A stretch of DNA of 64,000 nt from Eremophila alpestris peregrina. Lineage: Eukaryota > Chordata > Aves > Passeriformes > Alaudidae. The stretch spans positions 16,629,492 to 16,693,491 of the forward strand of contig WMCF01000012.1 in NCBI GenBank assembly GCA_009792885.1, in the 5' to 3' direction. The notes under the pieces are model-generated. The model had not been told where the DNA came from, searched no databases, and was given only the letters and a program-made list of their open reading frames with translations. Position numbers and translations under genes: made by a program. This document shows positions 45,001 through 54,446 of the stretch, in pieces; within the stretch, counting starts at the first letter, position 1; each line of letters starts with the position of its first letter.

Positions 45001-48000
45001 TTCCTCCCTATCAATCCATATCCATATTGCATGCCAAATTCAAATCACACATTCAGATCAGGAGCTCAAGGTTGGGCAATGTCTGAACCACAAAACACTG
45101 AGAAATTCATTTAAAACCATGACACTATTAATCTGTGAAATGGCATCATGATTTTGGTTAGGTTAGAAATCCCAAATCCAAAAACAAAGGCAATCTCAGC
45201 TTTCTTGTAATTTATGACCTCTATGACTCTCAAAGACAAGCCACATGAAGCGTGAAGAGGCCAAACAATCTCCTGAAGAACACCACGTGCTTGCCTTTAA
45301 AGAAATACTACAACAAAGAATAAAGCATGAAATTTGGAAGGGGAACAGAAGGGGAACAACAATTTTCTACAATGTGTCTAATGGTTTACTCAGCAGTCAA
45401 ATTCCTTCCTCACACAAAGCTACCTTGGCGCACCATGTGTGTGGTACTCCTGGCCCTATAGGAAGAAACAATTACTGAAGATTTCCACAACAAGGGTTTG
45501 TAGCTCTCCAGTGTGTAATTGCAGCCATAACACTCCACACAGACTTTGTTTGCAAAAGACTGAGGTTGTTGGAACAGAAGAGCGTGTGATAACTACAAGT
45601 GAATAATCACAGGTACTGAAAATCTGAAGTCCCTGGACATTTTCTGAAAACTTGTTCTGAAGTTTATACAAGTCTTTAGCAAAGAAAAACATCTCTAACA
45701 GGTTTCTGTCTAGAAATTCAGTATTGACATATTCATCAGCTTTATGCTGATTATCATGTATGATGAATTCCTGCTTTTTATGCTGAAGTGGTTTACTACC
45801 TTTAGCATCACAACAGCAGAATCTGGTGTGCCTTTCCTTAGATTGGAGAAGCTATTATGAAAGTTGTACTCCCTGGCCTTTTAGTACTTAAGGATTGGGA
45901 AAAATGGGAGTTTGGTAATGACGCTGGACAAAAGCCCTACATATCCATCAGAACAAGTTCCAGGTGATGCAGTTCCTTCACACTTCCCTTCGCCTCATCC
46001 AAGCTCGCCTGAATCCCTGGCACATGGACCGCAGCATTGAGCTGCAACAACAGCTCAGGAAAGTGAAGGCTTTCATGGGCCACCACACTTAGCTCCAGAG
46101 AGATCCAAAAATCCTTTCAGTGGATACCAACAAAGACAACAGCAAGTTGGTTATATGGTGCAGATTTTGTCTGAACAGAGCAGCAAAAGTGAAGGTACAA
46201 AGCATGTTATTTTTGGGGCTTTTTTAAATTATGTTTTTTTAAGCTGAGTATTACTACATTGGCCTGAGCAGAAAAAATAGAAGTATACCAACACTCAAAG
46301 CATAATTCTGCAGTTATTTTATACGTAATAATTAGATCTCTATGGTGGAAATGTTGGGAGTCTGCATAGCAGAGCATTTAGGCTGTAAAGATTTAAGAGA
46401 GTTAAGTCACAAGAGCTTTAAGTAATAAGGTTAAAACCAGTATTCCTTAAAGGGACACAGTCAACTCTTGAAGCCAAAATTTTTTTCAAACTTGCCATTA
46501 GTTTTAGGCTAGAGATTATCCTGAACAAGACACCTCCTCTTATACTTCAACAGACAAGACATCCCAGTGCAATTCACTTCCCATTTATACAGTATGTTGA
46601 ACTGCTAGGAAGAGTATCAAGAAACTTGGGCCAGCACAAAGCTGTTGAAACATCATACCTTCCTTGTATTTTTTAAGGCTCTGACCCCCACAGATGCAGG
46701 CAGTCCAAAAGGGAAAAAAAATCAGAATTTTTAATTCCTTTAACACACTTCCTACCACTGCACCCTGTCCCGCTATTTTAAGACTTTTAAAAATTTAAGT
46801 GTGGCCAGCAAAAGTAAATCCTGCAAACAAAGCAGGCAACATTTATTCATACCTGATACTGCCCCAATTCAATTTTCTCTCAGCACAGGGTTTCCATGAA
46901 CTGAACCTCTCTCAGCATATGCTTCCATATTGAATGCATAGACCCACCTCCCATACAGTTCTGTCCAAATCCCACGCCAACTCACCTGAACGAAAGGATG
47001 AACATGCACTCGAAAGCAGCATGCCAGAGGGAACATAAACTAAGTCACAACCATTACTTGGCAGCATTCCCTTTCCTTTTTAGGATGTCCACATCTAGCT
47101 ATCAGAGAGGCAGCACACCTGCCAGAACTGTGCTCTGATTCCTTGCCACTTTCCACAACAGCAAGACATGAATCCAGGACATAATATGGGGCTTAGTAAG
47201 TTCAACCAGCATCTGTCAAAAGAATTCCATGCTGAGGACTTCTCATCATCTAACTTGATCCTCTAGCCACACCTAGTCTCTTGCACTCCAGGCTACACAA
47301 GAAGGGATAGGCTGCTAAGATCTGTAGGTACTCAACATTTTGTTATTTTGAAGTGTAATTATTCAATTATTCAAAGTTCATAATGGGAAAATAACTAAAA
47401 GGACAGTGAGAAATCTGTTTTAAAAGCCAGGTGAAAGAGTTAGATGTCTCCGCTGTTTTCAATGCACCAAGTAAATCACATTTCCATCTTTTCATGAAAT
47501 TATCAACCGGACATTTCTCAGTTTAACTTTTTTTTAAAATATGGATTAGACTTGAAGCTTTCTTCCCATCTGAAATACATTATGAAATACATTATGTGCA
47601 TCTATATGTGTATTTAGCTGAAATCTGCTCATCACAGAAGACAGCAGAAGCTGTCTTACTCATTTAAGACAGCTTAAAAGAGAAATGCTGAAGAGCTCAT
47701 ATGCCTGCCAGTACTACTTCAGTTCTTTCAAAACTTGCAAACAGCATTCCAACTCAGTAACTGTTAAACAGCAGAACAACAGTTTTGGATCACCACTCCA
47801 ATTATCTTCTACAGAACAATTATTTAATAGTTACCTGCAGTAGCTCTGATTAAATCAAATACAACATGGGCTTTCCAAAAAACAATTTCTAGCAATACAC
47901 AAGGGACATTTCAGAGAGAGTTAATTTCATAAAGTTGAGAGTAATTACTACCAACTGACTGAGGAGAATATGAACCAAAACTGTCATAATCAAATTCAAG

Positions 48001-51000
48001 GAATCGTTTATTAGGTGTTTTCCAGGGAATCAAAAAGCCACTGCTCCTCAAGGAGGAGGACAGCTGAATTCCACTCCACCTCAAAGAGCTATAAAGCCAT
48101 GGTAAAATACAAGAAATAAACTGTATTGACACAGGTTGTGCGGCCCAAGATGTGGAAGTTAAATGCAGAGAAAAGCAGGAGAGTTAAAGTTAACAAAAAA
48201 TCTGAATAGAGACAGAACACCAACAAGGATATTGGCCTTCCAACTCATCACCTAATTTAACTGCTAATGGTGAAATAGCATTAAGTGTCCCATAAACATC
48301 TGCCCCACACTTAGGAAGAAGCAAGCACCTGTAAGATCAGGTATTTTCCAGTCCACAGAAAGTAAAAATAAGGTTAAACATTCAATGTGCAAGTAACAAA
48401 AATCAGAAGGTCTAGAAAACTGCAACTCATGTGTCATTTGAAGTAAATGAATCCAGAGAGATTAGAAAAGAGGCTCCAAGAAGAGCAGAGCATGACACCC
48501 AAGGTGACACTCAGAGCACACCTGTAAGGAAGTCAGGTACCTACAGATCACTGAGCACTCCAGACCAATGTCTGAAATGTCTAAGGAGATAAAGTTCTGG
48601 GAAAAAAAGATGCCTACTATCCAGTACTGGTTTGGAAAGACTGATCCAAACTGTACACACACGGAATTTTTTGAGACACACAACTTACTTAGGCTAGAAC
48701 AGTGTCTCAACAGAAGTGTAAAATGACAAAGTATGGTGGGTATCCAGAGAAACAGTAATAGATAGCCACTTGAGAGGCTGGCCATGATCAGTGGTGTTTC
48801 CTGCTCCAAACGCCTGCCATATTTCACTCCTCAACTGGGCATTTGCCATTTACAGAAAACCAAGCAGGACATAGAAGCCAGTCAAGGCAAGTAATAAAAG
48901 CAGAATCACAGGCACAGCAGCCTAGTCCGGTATCAGGAGGGCCTAGAGAAAAGAAAATCCATCTGAAATCCTGGTAAGTGCAAAGAGAGCTGATCCAAGT
49001 GCCCAGGATATACTACAGAATAGGAATCTGTATCACAGAAAGCATCTGCCAAATTTTACAGGTGCCAGTATACAAGCAAAACATCACTTCAGCAAAGCTC
49101 TTGGCAAACACGGTTAAAGCAGGCACAGATAAGCACACATCAACAATATAAGTAAAACAGATTTTAGTTCTCTATTTAACAATGATGAGATCAACACCAT
49201 ATTAAATGCAATTTTCACTACTATACAAACTTAAGAAGTAAGGTCAGAAAATAAAGGTGGCAAAGAGAAGCAAATTCAAGTGCTAAAGAGAAACCTTTTA
49301 AACTCCTGGCTCCAGAAATCATTCTCTCAAACAAGAAGCTAGACCAACATGCTGCTTACATACACTTCCACACCAAGGAAATGCCAGGTATTAACCAGTT
49401 GCCTCTAACACAAGAAAGAGGCAGAGTTAGTGAAGACCCTACACAGTTTCACAGCAGCTCCAAATCTGTTTGCAAGACCATACAATTATTAGAATGAAAA
49501 AGCAACAGAGAAAGTTATTAGACACATCCCTCCAGATCTCTTGGAAGAGCAGCAAGAACAGCTTTTACTGAGTGATTAAAGTATTTTTCAAAACACCCAG
49601 TAAAATTTTCCCACAAGGCACAAAAGATATGAAGGAAGAAATTTCAAAGCAAATGTATAGGAAGATTATTTGCCATTAGACATATGAATTTCACATGCAT
49701 TCAAGTACTTGAAATAAGGTCCTGGATTTTAAAAAAGCAGTTTAATTTGCTGGGACTTTCAAAGCTGCTGTGTAAGCTGCAACTAGATCTTGGACTGTTA
49801 AGAGTTTAAAATTAGGTTCTTTCAGCATTTAGATTAAATGCAGCACTTTGCTGCATATTAAAAGAGTATGCTAATAACAACTTTAACAAGTTAGGCCTGG
49901 CAGATCCCAGACTGAAGGAGTCAGCTCTGAGTACACCATGAGAGCAAGAAGGAAGCACACATTATTTAAATTCAGGAAGCACCTTTCCTTCATCCCACTG
50001 ACAAATATAAGGAGTAGTTCAGTCCCATAAAAAGTACCTAAAAAGTAGATTCCATACTTTGTGGAAATTTGTGGAAACTTGCAGTAACAGCGCCCAAAGC
50101 CAAAGAGGGAGGATTTTGAAAAGCAAATCAAACCAACACCTGCGCATCTAAAGTCAAACATGGTTTGCAGGTTTTACTGAACAACAGAAAAATCTAGAAA
50201 TCTTAGAAGTTCTCTCCAATTACAGCCTTATAAACATCAAACTTAACTCTCAACAACAACTAAAAAATGCTCTTTTAGGAAAAAATACTCCTAGCTTAGC
50301 CTTATTATCCAAATTTCTAATGCACTTTATTTTGTTCCAACACTACCTACACTGGTACCTTCCTGACTAAGGACTAAGGACAACTAGAGAAATGGAGTTC
50401 ATAACAGTCACACAGCAAATTCTAAATGAATCATTATGTTATTTTAATATTCTACTGCTATAACCTTACATTTCTACTTTTAAAAACTACTACTTTTAAT
50501 GCCCAACTCTCTTTTTCATCATTTGGCCTACAAAAAGATCGGTAAGGGTTTTTTTTTTCAATTCTCCAACCATTTTAGAATACTGTCACAACAGAAAGCT
50601 GGAGGCACTGCATTCAGTCTTACAAAGAACACTGAGGTAAGTTGAGGTCATTACATCAAGGTGGAGAAAAATCCTTTAAAGAGAAGTTCTTGACACTTGG
50701 CCACTTGTAGCTATAGGTATTTCTAAGTACTCCACAAGACTGAGCATGTTTTCATATCTGTTATCATTAACATCCATTTCCATTTTCCTTCTTTGCTTCT
50801 CTCACTTGGATGTCAGTTCAATCCAATGGAACTCAAATTTTGCTGGCAATACAGGGATGGACTTCTAAGTTTCTGTGTTTTTCCAACACTCCAGCTGTTT
50901 TGACAAAATGTCACAAGCTCTTCTAATTCTTCAGAGCAGCCACAAAATAAACACTACACAAACAAAAAAATAGCATTTTTAACTTCCAGACAGAGTCATT

Positions 51001-54000
51001 TCACACAGCAGCCAACCTGAAATTCTAGAGTGCAAGAGCTCACCTAAGTCATTCTCTCACGTACCTCAGGCAGCCAAATGTCACACAGATACTGTGGATC
51101 AGGCCCCAAGATAAAACCACATTACACAAAAGCACTATACCCTCATGGGACTAAGTCAGGTACTGTGCACAGGTGGACCAAGCAGGTCAAGCAGCTGGAA
51201 TACAATGACAGTGAAGACACAGCTTAAGCTGCTGTGAAGCCAGGGCTGGGGACAAAGCAGGATGCCATAAAAGTGAGCAAGTGAAAAGGCATGAAGCATG
51301 TGTCAGGACAATGACAAACAGAGCCAGTGACTTCGGCAGGGTCCCCTTTGCTATGACCCCTGCAAGCTGTGCTGAGACAGCAATTATTCCCATCTCCAAT
51401 TCAGGAGACTGGAAAGATCAGGAAAAGGTATTTTATCTTGTTGAGATGTGAGGTAAAATCAACAAGAGAAAAGCCATGAAAGTTAACAGTGCAAGGCTGA
51501 TGTGAAAAACTAGACTGCTTCCCTGGGATTAGTTTTATTTAATATGTGCTATTTTCACAAATACAACACTAAATGCAAACTAATAAAGCAAACTATGCCA
51601 AGAGAAGATTATCAGGCATAATCCAGACACAGCTGCTCTGAACAGGAGTGTATGCAACCTCCCTTGCACTTAAGCAGTGGAATCAAAATACAAAGAAGTC
51701 TCCTAAAAGCCTCAATCATGTAATATTCAGGATTTCTTTTCTCCTTCACTTCACTTATGCTCACTGCATATTTCCCTGCTTCAAAAGAATCCCTTAATTT
51801 GCTCCTACAACAGCCCGTTACCACTGGCTTATTTCACACATCCCCTGGACAGTTGCAGACAAGCCCAGACTTACAATTCTTCAGAGTTTAGATTTTCTGT
51901 CAGGTGCTTCCTATTTCTATGGCAGATAAAGCTCAATGATTCTCAAAAAAAAAAAAAACAACCCAAAACAAAACCAACAAAATGCACCAAAGAAACAAAC
52001 AAAAAATACTATATAACAAAACAACCACAAATAAAAGAAAAAACCAAAACAAATTAACAAGGGGGGGGAGAAAAAAAAAACACACAAAAAATTATTTGTT
52101 CTCCAAGAAGGTAGAAGAAATGCAGCACTCAACACAACATCAAGAAGCCATGTATGCTAGCTGGTCTCACAGGAACAAAGGCAGCACTCAGACATGTTTG
52201 GTCACAAACACTGAGCACTGTTTCAGATTAGCAATTCATTAAAATACTATTAATGTGCGTAATTCAAGGGGGGTGGAAAATAAATCAGTAAATTAAAACA
52301 CTATCCTCCTGACTGTGAGGCTTCTTGTGACACTGACACTTACAGCTTTTTCCACATTTTCCTTTATCTGTAAAACTGCAATCCAGATGCTATTAACAGT
52401 GTCCCAATCACCTACATTTATTCCATGGGGGCTTTTGTTGTCTTTCTTTATTAGTCTCAGCTCTACACCATCCAACCCCACACTCCTATGTAGTCTTATA
52501 TGTGTACCATTTTGAATAGAAAAAAAAAAACCTAGCTTTTTCAGCTTTCTTACTAAGACCTCACTGCTGTCTCAACAAAATTAGTTCATTTCTGTGAAAA
52601 GATAAAAGAATCAAGAAAAGTGCGATTTGTTGGGCTTTTTTTAAAAAGTGACATTTAATAAAGCTGCCTCCCCCTTGCCCCGGTTGTTTTATCTCAGGTC
52701 CTGCTATCTGTTTTCAGACTGCTCTACCTCAACATACTACCATTTCATGTTAGATGGGATCTCATCAGCTCATCCTTTCAGTCATGCCTATTTCAGAAAA
52801 CATGTTTAGTAAATTGACTACATTCTGTAATCTTGTAATAAAGTTGCTCAGTATCATCTACTTAAATGAACGCTGGTGTCTTCTACTGTCTTCACACAGC
52901 AGATGGAAATGGAAGATAAAATTTTCACAGTAATTCTTCACACACAGTCACCAGCTACCTCAAGTTTCTTCTTCAGCTCTTCACACAACCAAAGAATAAA
53001 TCAAACACAACAGTGCATCATTCCAGACTCCTGAAATGCTTTTGTCCCAAAAATTCTACAGATCAAGAATAAACATCTTGAAAAGAGAAGACACTTACAG
53101 CAACTCAATCATTCAGTTCATGTTCTTTCGTGAATGGTGTGTAAATACATTTTTAAGACAATCAGCTTCAGGTGTGTAAAGCCCACATTTCTTTAAAGGA
53201 CACTCTGAAAACATTTTGAGGCTGAGCCACCAAAAAGAATAAAAAAGCACCTGTAACACATATGAGCATCCTTCAGCTAATAAGACTCAGCTTCAATTAA
53301 GTGATTTTGGCAAAACCTTCAAAATGGGCGAGACAAGCCTGTGCTTCACAGTTTACACAGAAATGTACAAAAAAGCACATTTAATTAACTTTCCACTTGT
53401 GCACCTCTCCTAACTCCAGAAACACAACATGTGTTTAATAAGATTTAAGAAACTTAATTCAGAAGCACTCCCCAAAACAAAACATCTCAAGATGCTCTGC
53501 TGGACATCTTATAACATCACCGACACAGGGATTTTGACTCAAAAGGGTGACGAACAGCTGGATAAGGAGCGGTCCTCAATAAACCTGTGTGTGTGTAAAA
53601 GAAGAGCTGAACTGCCAGCAGCGCCAGTTTTTTTATCATTCCTGGCAAAGGAGCTGAGAACATTAAAACTACACTTTTAAGCCGCAGGGCACGGCTGCGC
53701 TCGGGGACGCCCTGTGACCACGACGTTCAGTGCAGGGAGACACGTCCCAGTAGCGTGAGCCCTGGCAGATGGTTTCCCTCAAGGGGTTTCTTTATTTTTT
53801 AGCACAAGGCAGTAAGAAATGGGAAACCGGAGACAGCACTACAATCCATTTACAGAGAAAGTGCCGGCTTCCAGCAACCTGTTCAGCACGGGGACGAGGC
53901 TCGATAGCAGGATGAGGAGGCAATTAAGAATGTATGTGAAATAACAATGCACGCTCTAAGGCGAGTATACGGAGTGACAGCAGCCTGCTTCCTGCCCGCG

Positions 54001-54323
54001 CCGTTCACTGGGCGATTCAACTCGTGTCCGAGCCAACTCCCAAAGTCAGCCACGGCTCCTCACGGGGCTCCGGACCTCGCCGGCCGGGACCGCCGCTCCT
54101 GGACCGCCGCTCCTGGACCCGCACCTGCTCCCTCGCCATGCGGCACCTCCCTCTCAGGGGTGCAGGTGGCGGCCCGGGCCGCGGCTCAGCCGGGAGGCAC
54201 CGGCACGCCCGTCCCCGCTCCAGGGAGGCTGGAACCCGCTTCACCCAGGACAAAGCCGAACCCTGCCCAGGCGTGTCCCCCCGCTCGGCGGCCCCGCTCA
54301 CCTCGCACGCAGAGCAGCGACAT
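9020..54323 (-). CDS. UNC13B: UNC13B (Munc13-2) 5' part, seven coding exons, incomplete at 3' end
   Basis: Munc13 proteins prime synaptic and secretory vesicles at the plasma membrane by opening syntaxin and templating SNARE assembly. The coding join on the minus strand is 54323-54302, 28170-28141, 25150-25051, 21268-21151, 20211-20088, 12242-12172, 9077-9020. It totals 523 nt, so 174 codons plus one base. It begins MSLLCVRVKKAKLHGPPDKF and continues [20 protein letters not shown], the family's N-terminal C2A domain. Arg7 and motifs such as KNPTPHKILLDTRFELPF match UNC13B (ubMunc13-2) better than UNC13A or UNC13C. C2A spans about residues 1-130. Lys32, in the strand reading KVQNVK, is conserved and corresponds to the Munc13-1 residue known to matter for C2A dimerisation. 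Exons for the C1, C2B, MUN and C2C regions are not present and should lie left of base 1. The brain-specific N-terminal form uses a different, downstream start and would not include these exons. Confidence 0.95.
9078..12171 (-). other. UNC13B: UNC13B intron 6
   Basis: This intron is 3,094 bp, between exons 7 and 6. It has an ordinary AT-rich composition. I saw no repeat family, RNA gene or extra exon. Confidence 0.85.
12172..12242 (-). CDS. UNC13B: UNC13B coding exon 6
   Basis: This 71-nt exon completes Asp132 and encodes residues 133-155: IPEEEARYWTRKLEQINSLG followed by DDE. That is the acidic/aromatic helix directly after C2A in Munc13-1 and Munc13-2. The acceptor is TTTTGACTTAG|ATATCC. 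The donor, GATGAG|GTAAAT, is weaker than consensus. The exon ends on a codon boundary (phase 0). Confidence 0.94.
12243..20087 (-). other. UNC13B: UNC13B intron 5
   Basis: This intron is 7,845 bp, between exons 6 and 5. It contains a 17-base A run at 18420-18436 and a 15-bp direct duplication (GACTTTCTAGAGGAG) at 17968-17999. No transposon or extra exon was recognised. Confidence 0.85.
18420..18436. repeat. Poly-A run, 17 bases
   Basis: An uninterrupted A run on the plus strand in intron 5. No LINE or SINE body ends here, so it is a simple homopolymer. Confidence 0.9.
20088..20211 (-). CDS. UNC13B: UNC13B coding exon 5
   Basis: This 124-nt exon encodes residues 91-131, from EGPGEWSTLEAE to KILLDTRFELPF, and leaves with the first base of Asp132. 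The acceptor is TATTCACAG|GAAGG and the donor TTTTG|GTGAGT. It covers the last C2A strand and the conserved segment after it. The CGTKNPTPHK motif is the best single marker for the UNC13B paralogue in this window. Confidence 0.95.
20212..21150 (-). other. UNC13B: UNC13B intron 4
   Basis: This is the shortest intron seen here, at 939 bp. It begins with the weaker donor GTTGAG. Nothing else was seen in it. Confidence 0.85.
21151..21268 (-). CDS. UNC13B: UNC13B coding exon 4
   Basis: This 118-nt exon completes Phe51 and encodes residues 52-90, including EISRLDLGLIVEVWNKGLIW and a following GTVWIAL stretch, the middle and late strands of C2A. The acceptor is TTCTTTGCAG|TGAG. The donor, GATGAG|GTTGAG, has T rather than A or G at intron position 3 and so is weaker than the others. 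The reading frame runs without a break into exon 5 at a codon boundary. Confidence 0.95.
21269..25050 (-). other. UNC13B: UNC13B intron 3
   Basis: This intron is 3,782 bp. Next to exon 3 (about 24540-25040) the plus strand becomes C-rich and CpG-containing, unlike the rest of the intron. It may be an old repeat or a splicing/regulatory element. No exon was recognised. Confidence 0.8.
25051..25150 (-). CDS. UNC13B: UNC13B coding exon 3
   Basis: This 100-nt exon encodes residues 18-51. It carries [19 protein letters not shown] and then the WEQDF motif that is highly conserved in Munc13 C2A domains. The acceptor is TTCCCCAG|ATAAA and the donor ATGTT|GTAAGT. It enters with the last two bases of Asp18 and leaves with two bases of the Phe51 codon. 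Lys32 of the dimerisation surface is in this exon. The protein match alone fixes the gene family. Confidence 0.96.
25151..28140 (-). other. UNC13B: UNC13B intron 2 with an antisense CR1 insertion
   Basis: This intron is 2,990 bp. More than a third of it is a single CR1 LINE copy in the opposite orientation to the gene (listed separately). The remainder is ordinary AT-rich intron. Confidence 0.85.
26083..27230 (+). mobile_element. CR1 LINE, 5'-truncated, reverse transcriptase C-terminal part plus 3' UTR
   Basis: The plus strand follows the CR1 consensus from the reverse transcriptase region (a GIPQGS turn, then LSKFTDDTKLCG, where the usual FADD catalytic box reads FTDD) through the ORF2 C-terminus to the 3' UTR. 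The copy ends in the degenerate octamer tail typical of CR1 (ATTCTATGA-like units near 27200-27220). Frame breaks and stop codons are scattered through it, so it is dead. It sits in intron 2 opposite to UNC13B transcription. Truncation at the 5' end is usual for CR1. The left boundary is approximate. Confidence 0.9.
28141..28170 (-). CDS. UNC13B: UNC13B coding exon 2 (30-nt micro-exon)
   Basis: The exon encodes VKKAKLHGPP, residues 8-17. It starts by completing the GTA valine codon of exon 1 and ends on the first base of the Asp18 codon. The acceptor is TTTACAG|TAAAG and the donor CCAG|GTAGGT. At 30 nt it is too short to stand out as an open frame. I accept it because the peptide is the expected first C2A strand and both phases (1 and 1) fit. 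Confidence 0.93.
29827..29879. repeat. (TA)n followed by a T16 run
   Basis: An alternating TA stretch at about 29827-29841 and a run of 16 T at 29864-29879 in intron 1. Confidence 0.85.
30840..30905. repeat. AT-rich imperfect tandem repeat
   Basis: Three imperfect copies of a roughly 24-27 bp unit containing TTTATAATATAAAA. It lies in intron 1. Confidence 0.75.
32820..32975 (-). mobile_element. CR1 LINE 3' tail fragment
   Basis: The stretch contains diverged versions of the CR1 3' UTR as read on the complement (ACAGAATGGGTCAGGTTGGGAG, then TCATCTGGTCCAACC, then GGAGACTCCATGACCTC). Orientation is minus and it lies in UNC13B intron 1. Only about 150 bp is recognisable and boundaries are approximate. 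Confidence 0.7.
40094..40104. repeat. G11 homopolymer
   Basis: Eleven consecutive G on the plus strand in intron 1. The UNC13B transcript would carry C11 here. Confidence 0.9.
41013..41108. repeat. AT-rich palindromic tract with 14-bp direct repeats
   Basis: The stretch is almost pure A/T with TA and ATATTA palindromes. TAATATGTCTGGAT occurs at 41049-41062 and again at 41095-41108, enclosing 32 bp of alternating AT. Replication slippage between the two copies is the simplest origin. Confidence 0.85.
41600..44140. other. Pyrimidine-rich block with reversed strand bias in intron 1
   Basis: Most of the UNC13B body is A-rich on the plus strand (T-rich on the transcribed-sense strand). Here the plus strand becomes rich in T and C over about 2.5 kb and carries several medium open frames that resemble no protein I know. 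It may be an inserted old repeat in the opposite orientation, or part of a plus-strand transcript. I could not assign it to a family; edges are by eye. Confidence 0.4.
42597..42711. repeat. Perfect 56-bp tandem duplication
   Basis: A 56-bp unit that begins GATCCATATTTACCCACATT and ends CTGCCTACCCACA is present twice with no differences I can find (copies from 42598 and 42654). Perfect identity implies recent origin or, less likely, an assembly artefact. It lies in the pyrimidine-rich block of intron 1. Confidence 0.95.
45925..46194 (+). pseudogene. Coding-derived relic of an unidentified gene, one frameshift
   Basis: The plus strand from 45925 reads openly with high GC at third positions, including FQVMQFLHTSLRLIQARLNP and then WHMDRSIELQQQLRKVKAFM, up to a TAG at 46090-46092. 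Moving one base into another frame near 46080 restores an open reading (SKNPFSGYQQRQQQVGYMVQ, then ILSEQSSKSEG) that ends at a good donor-like site, GAAG|GTACAA, at 46194/46195. A weak acceptor, TATCCATCAG|AACAAG, precedes 45952. It could be a decayed exon of a moved gene segment or a truncated retrocopy. I do not recognise the parent gene. The surrounding intron is AT-rich and non-coding, so the contrast is real. The function is unknown. Confidence 0.5.
51944..52090. repeat. A-rich CAAA tract with a G8 run
   Basis: Poly-A, CAAAAC and AACAAAC units on the plus strand, interrupted by GGGGGGGG near 52061-52069. It is the same class of tract as those near 4.8 and 7.8 kb. Confidence 0.9.
54087..54119. 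repeat. 14-bp GC-rich tandem duplication in intron 1 start
   Basis: GGACCGCCGCTCCT occurs twice head to tail and is followed by a third partial copy (GGACC). It lies about 185 bp inside intron 1, within the CpG island. Slippage in GC-rich DNA is the simplest explanation. Confidence 0.8.
54302..54323 (-). CDS. UNC13B: UNC13B coding exon 1 (22 nt, start codon)
   Basis: The exon encodes MSLLCVR plus the first base of codon 8 (phase 1). The start codon sits in a strong Kozak context, GCCGCCATGT. The donor reads CGAG|GTGAGC. I chose this start because MSLLCVR is the invariant N-terminus of the UNC13A/B C2A isoforms and because the split codon joins exactly to exon 2. The 5' UTR must extend rightward into the CpG island; its cap site cannot be seen from sequence alone. 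Confidence 0.95.
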
Positions 54324-54329
54324 GGCGGC
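54319..54329. promoter_or_regulatory. YY1-like motif overlapping the start codon
   Basis: The plus strand reads GACATGGCGGC, close to the YY1 core ATGGCGGC. On the minus strand the same bases form the Kozak sequence and ATG of UNC13B. YY1 sites at the start codon are common in CpG-island genes; use here is inferred. Confidence 0.4.
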
Positions 54330-54396
54330 CCCGGCAGCCGCCCCCGGCTCTCCTCATGCCGCCCCGCGGACACCGGGCGGCGGCGGCGCCTCAGCC

Positions 54397-54405
54397 GGGG
54401 CGGGG
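54397..54405. promoter_or_regulatory. GC box (Sp1/KLF-type)
   Basis: The sequence GGGGCGGGG lies about 75 bp upstream of the UNC13B start codon within the CpG island. It is a perfect core for Sp1/KLF zinc-finger factors. Function is inferred from motif and position only. Confidence 0.55.
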
Positions 54406-54429
54406 CCGTCCCGCCGGGGCAGGGCCGAG

Positions 54430-54446
54430 TGACGACGGACGCGTCA
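54430..54446. promoter_or_regulatory. Pair of inverted CRE half-sites
   Basis: TGACG at 54430-54434 and CGTCA at 54442-54446 face each other with 7 bp between them, about 110-120 bp upstream of the UNC13B ATG. Each is a CREB/ATF half-site. The wider-than-normal spacing means it is not a classical CRE, so binding is uncertain. Confidence 0.35.

Larger units (their letters stand above)
28171..54301 (-). other. UNC13B: UNC13B intron 1 (26.1 kb)
   Basis: This is the longest intron, separating the 22-nt and 30-nt coding exons. It contains poly-A/T and AT repeats, a CR1 tail at about 32.8 kb, a block of reversed base skew at about 41.6-44.1 kb, a 56-bp tandem duplication, a coding-derived relic at about 46 kb and an A-rich tract at about 51.9 kb. 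Large first introns often carry enhancers. None can be proven from this sequence. No further UNC13B coding exon is required by the protein. Confidence 0.85.

Noticed and set aside
48462..48827. 121-residue minus-strand open frame with hydrophobic stretches
   Set aside because: It is sense to UNC13B but has no family match and no flanking splice signals with conserved sequence. T-rich introns give such frames by chance.
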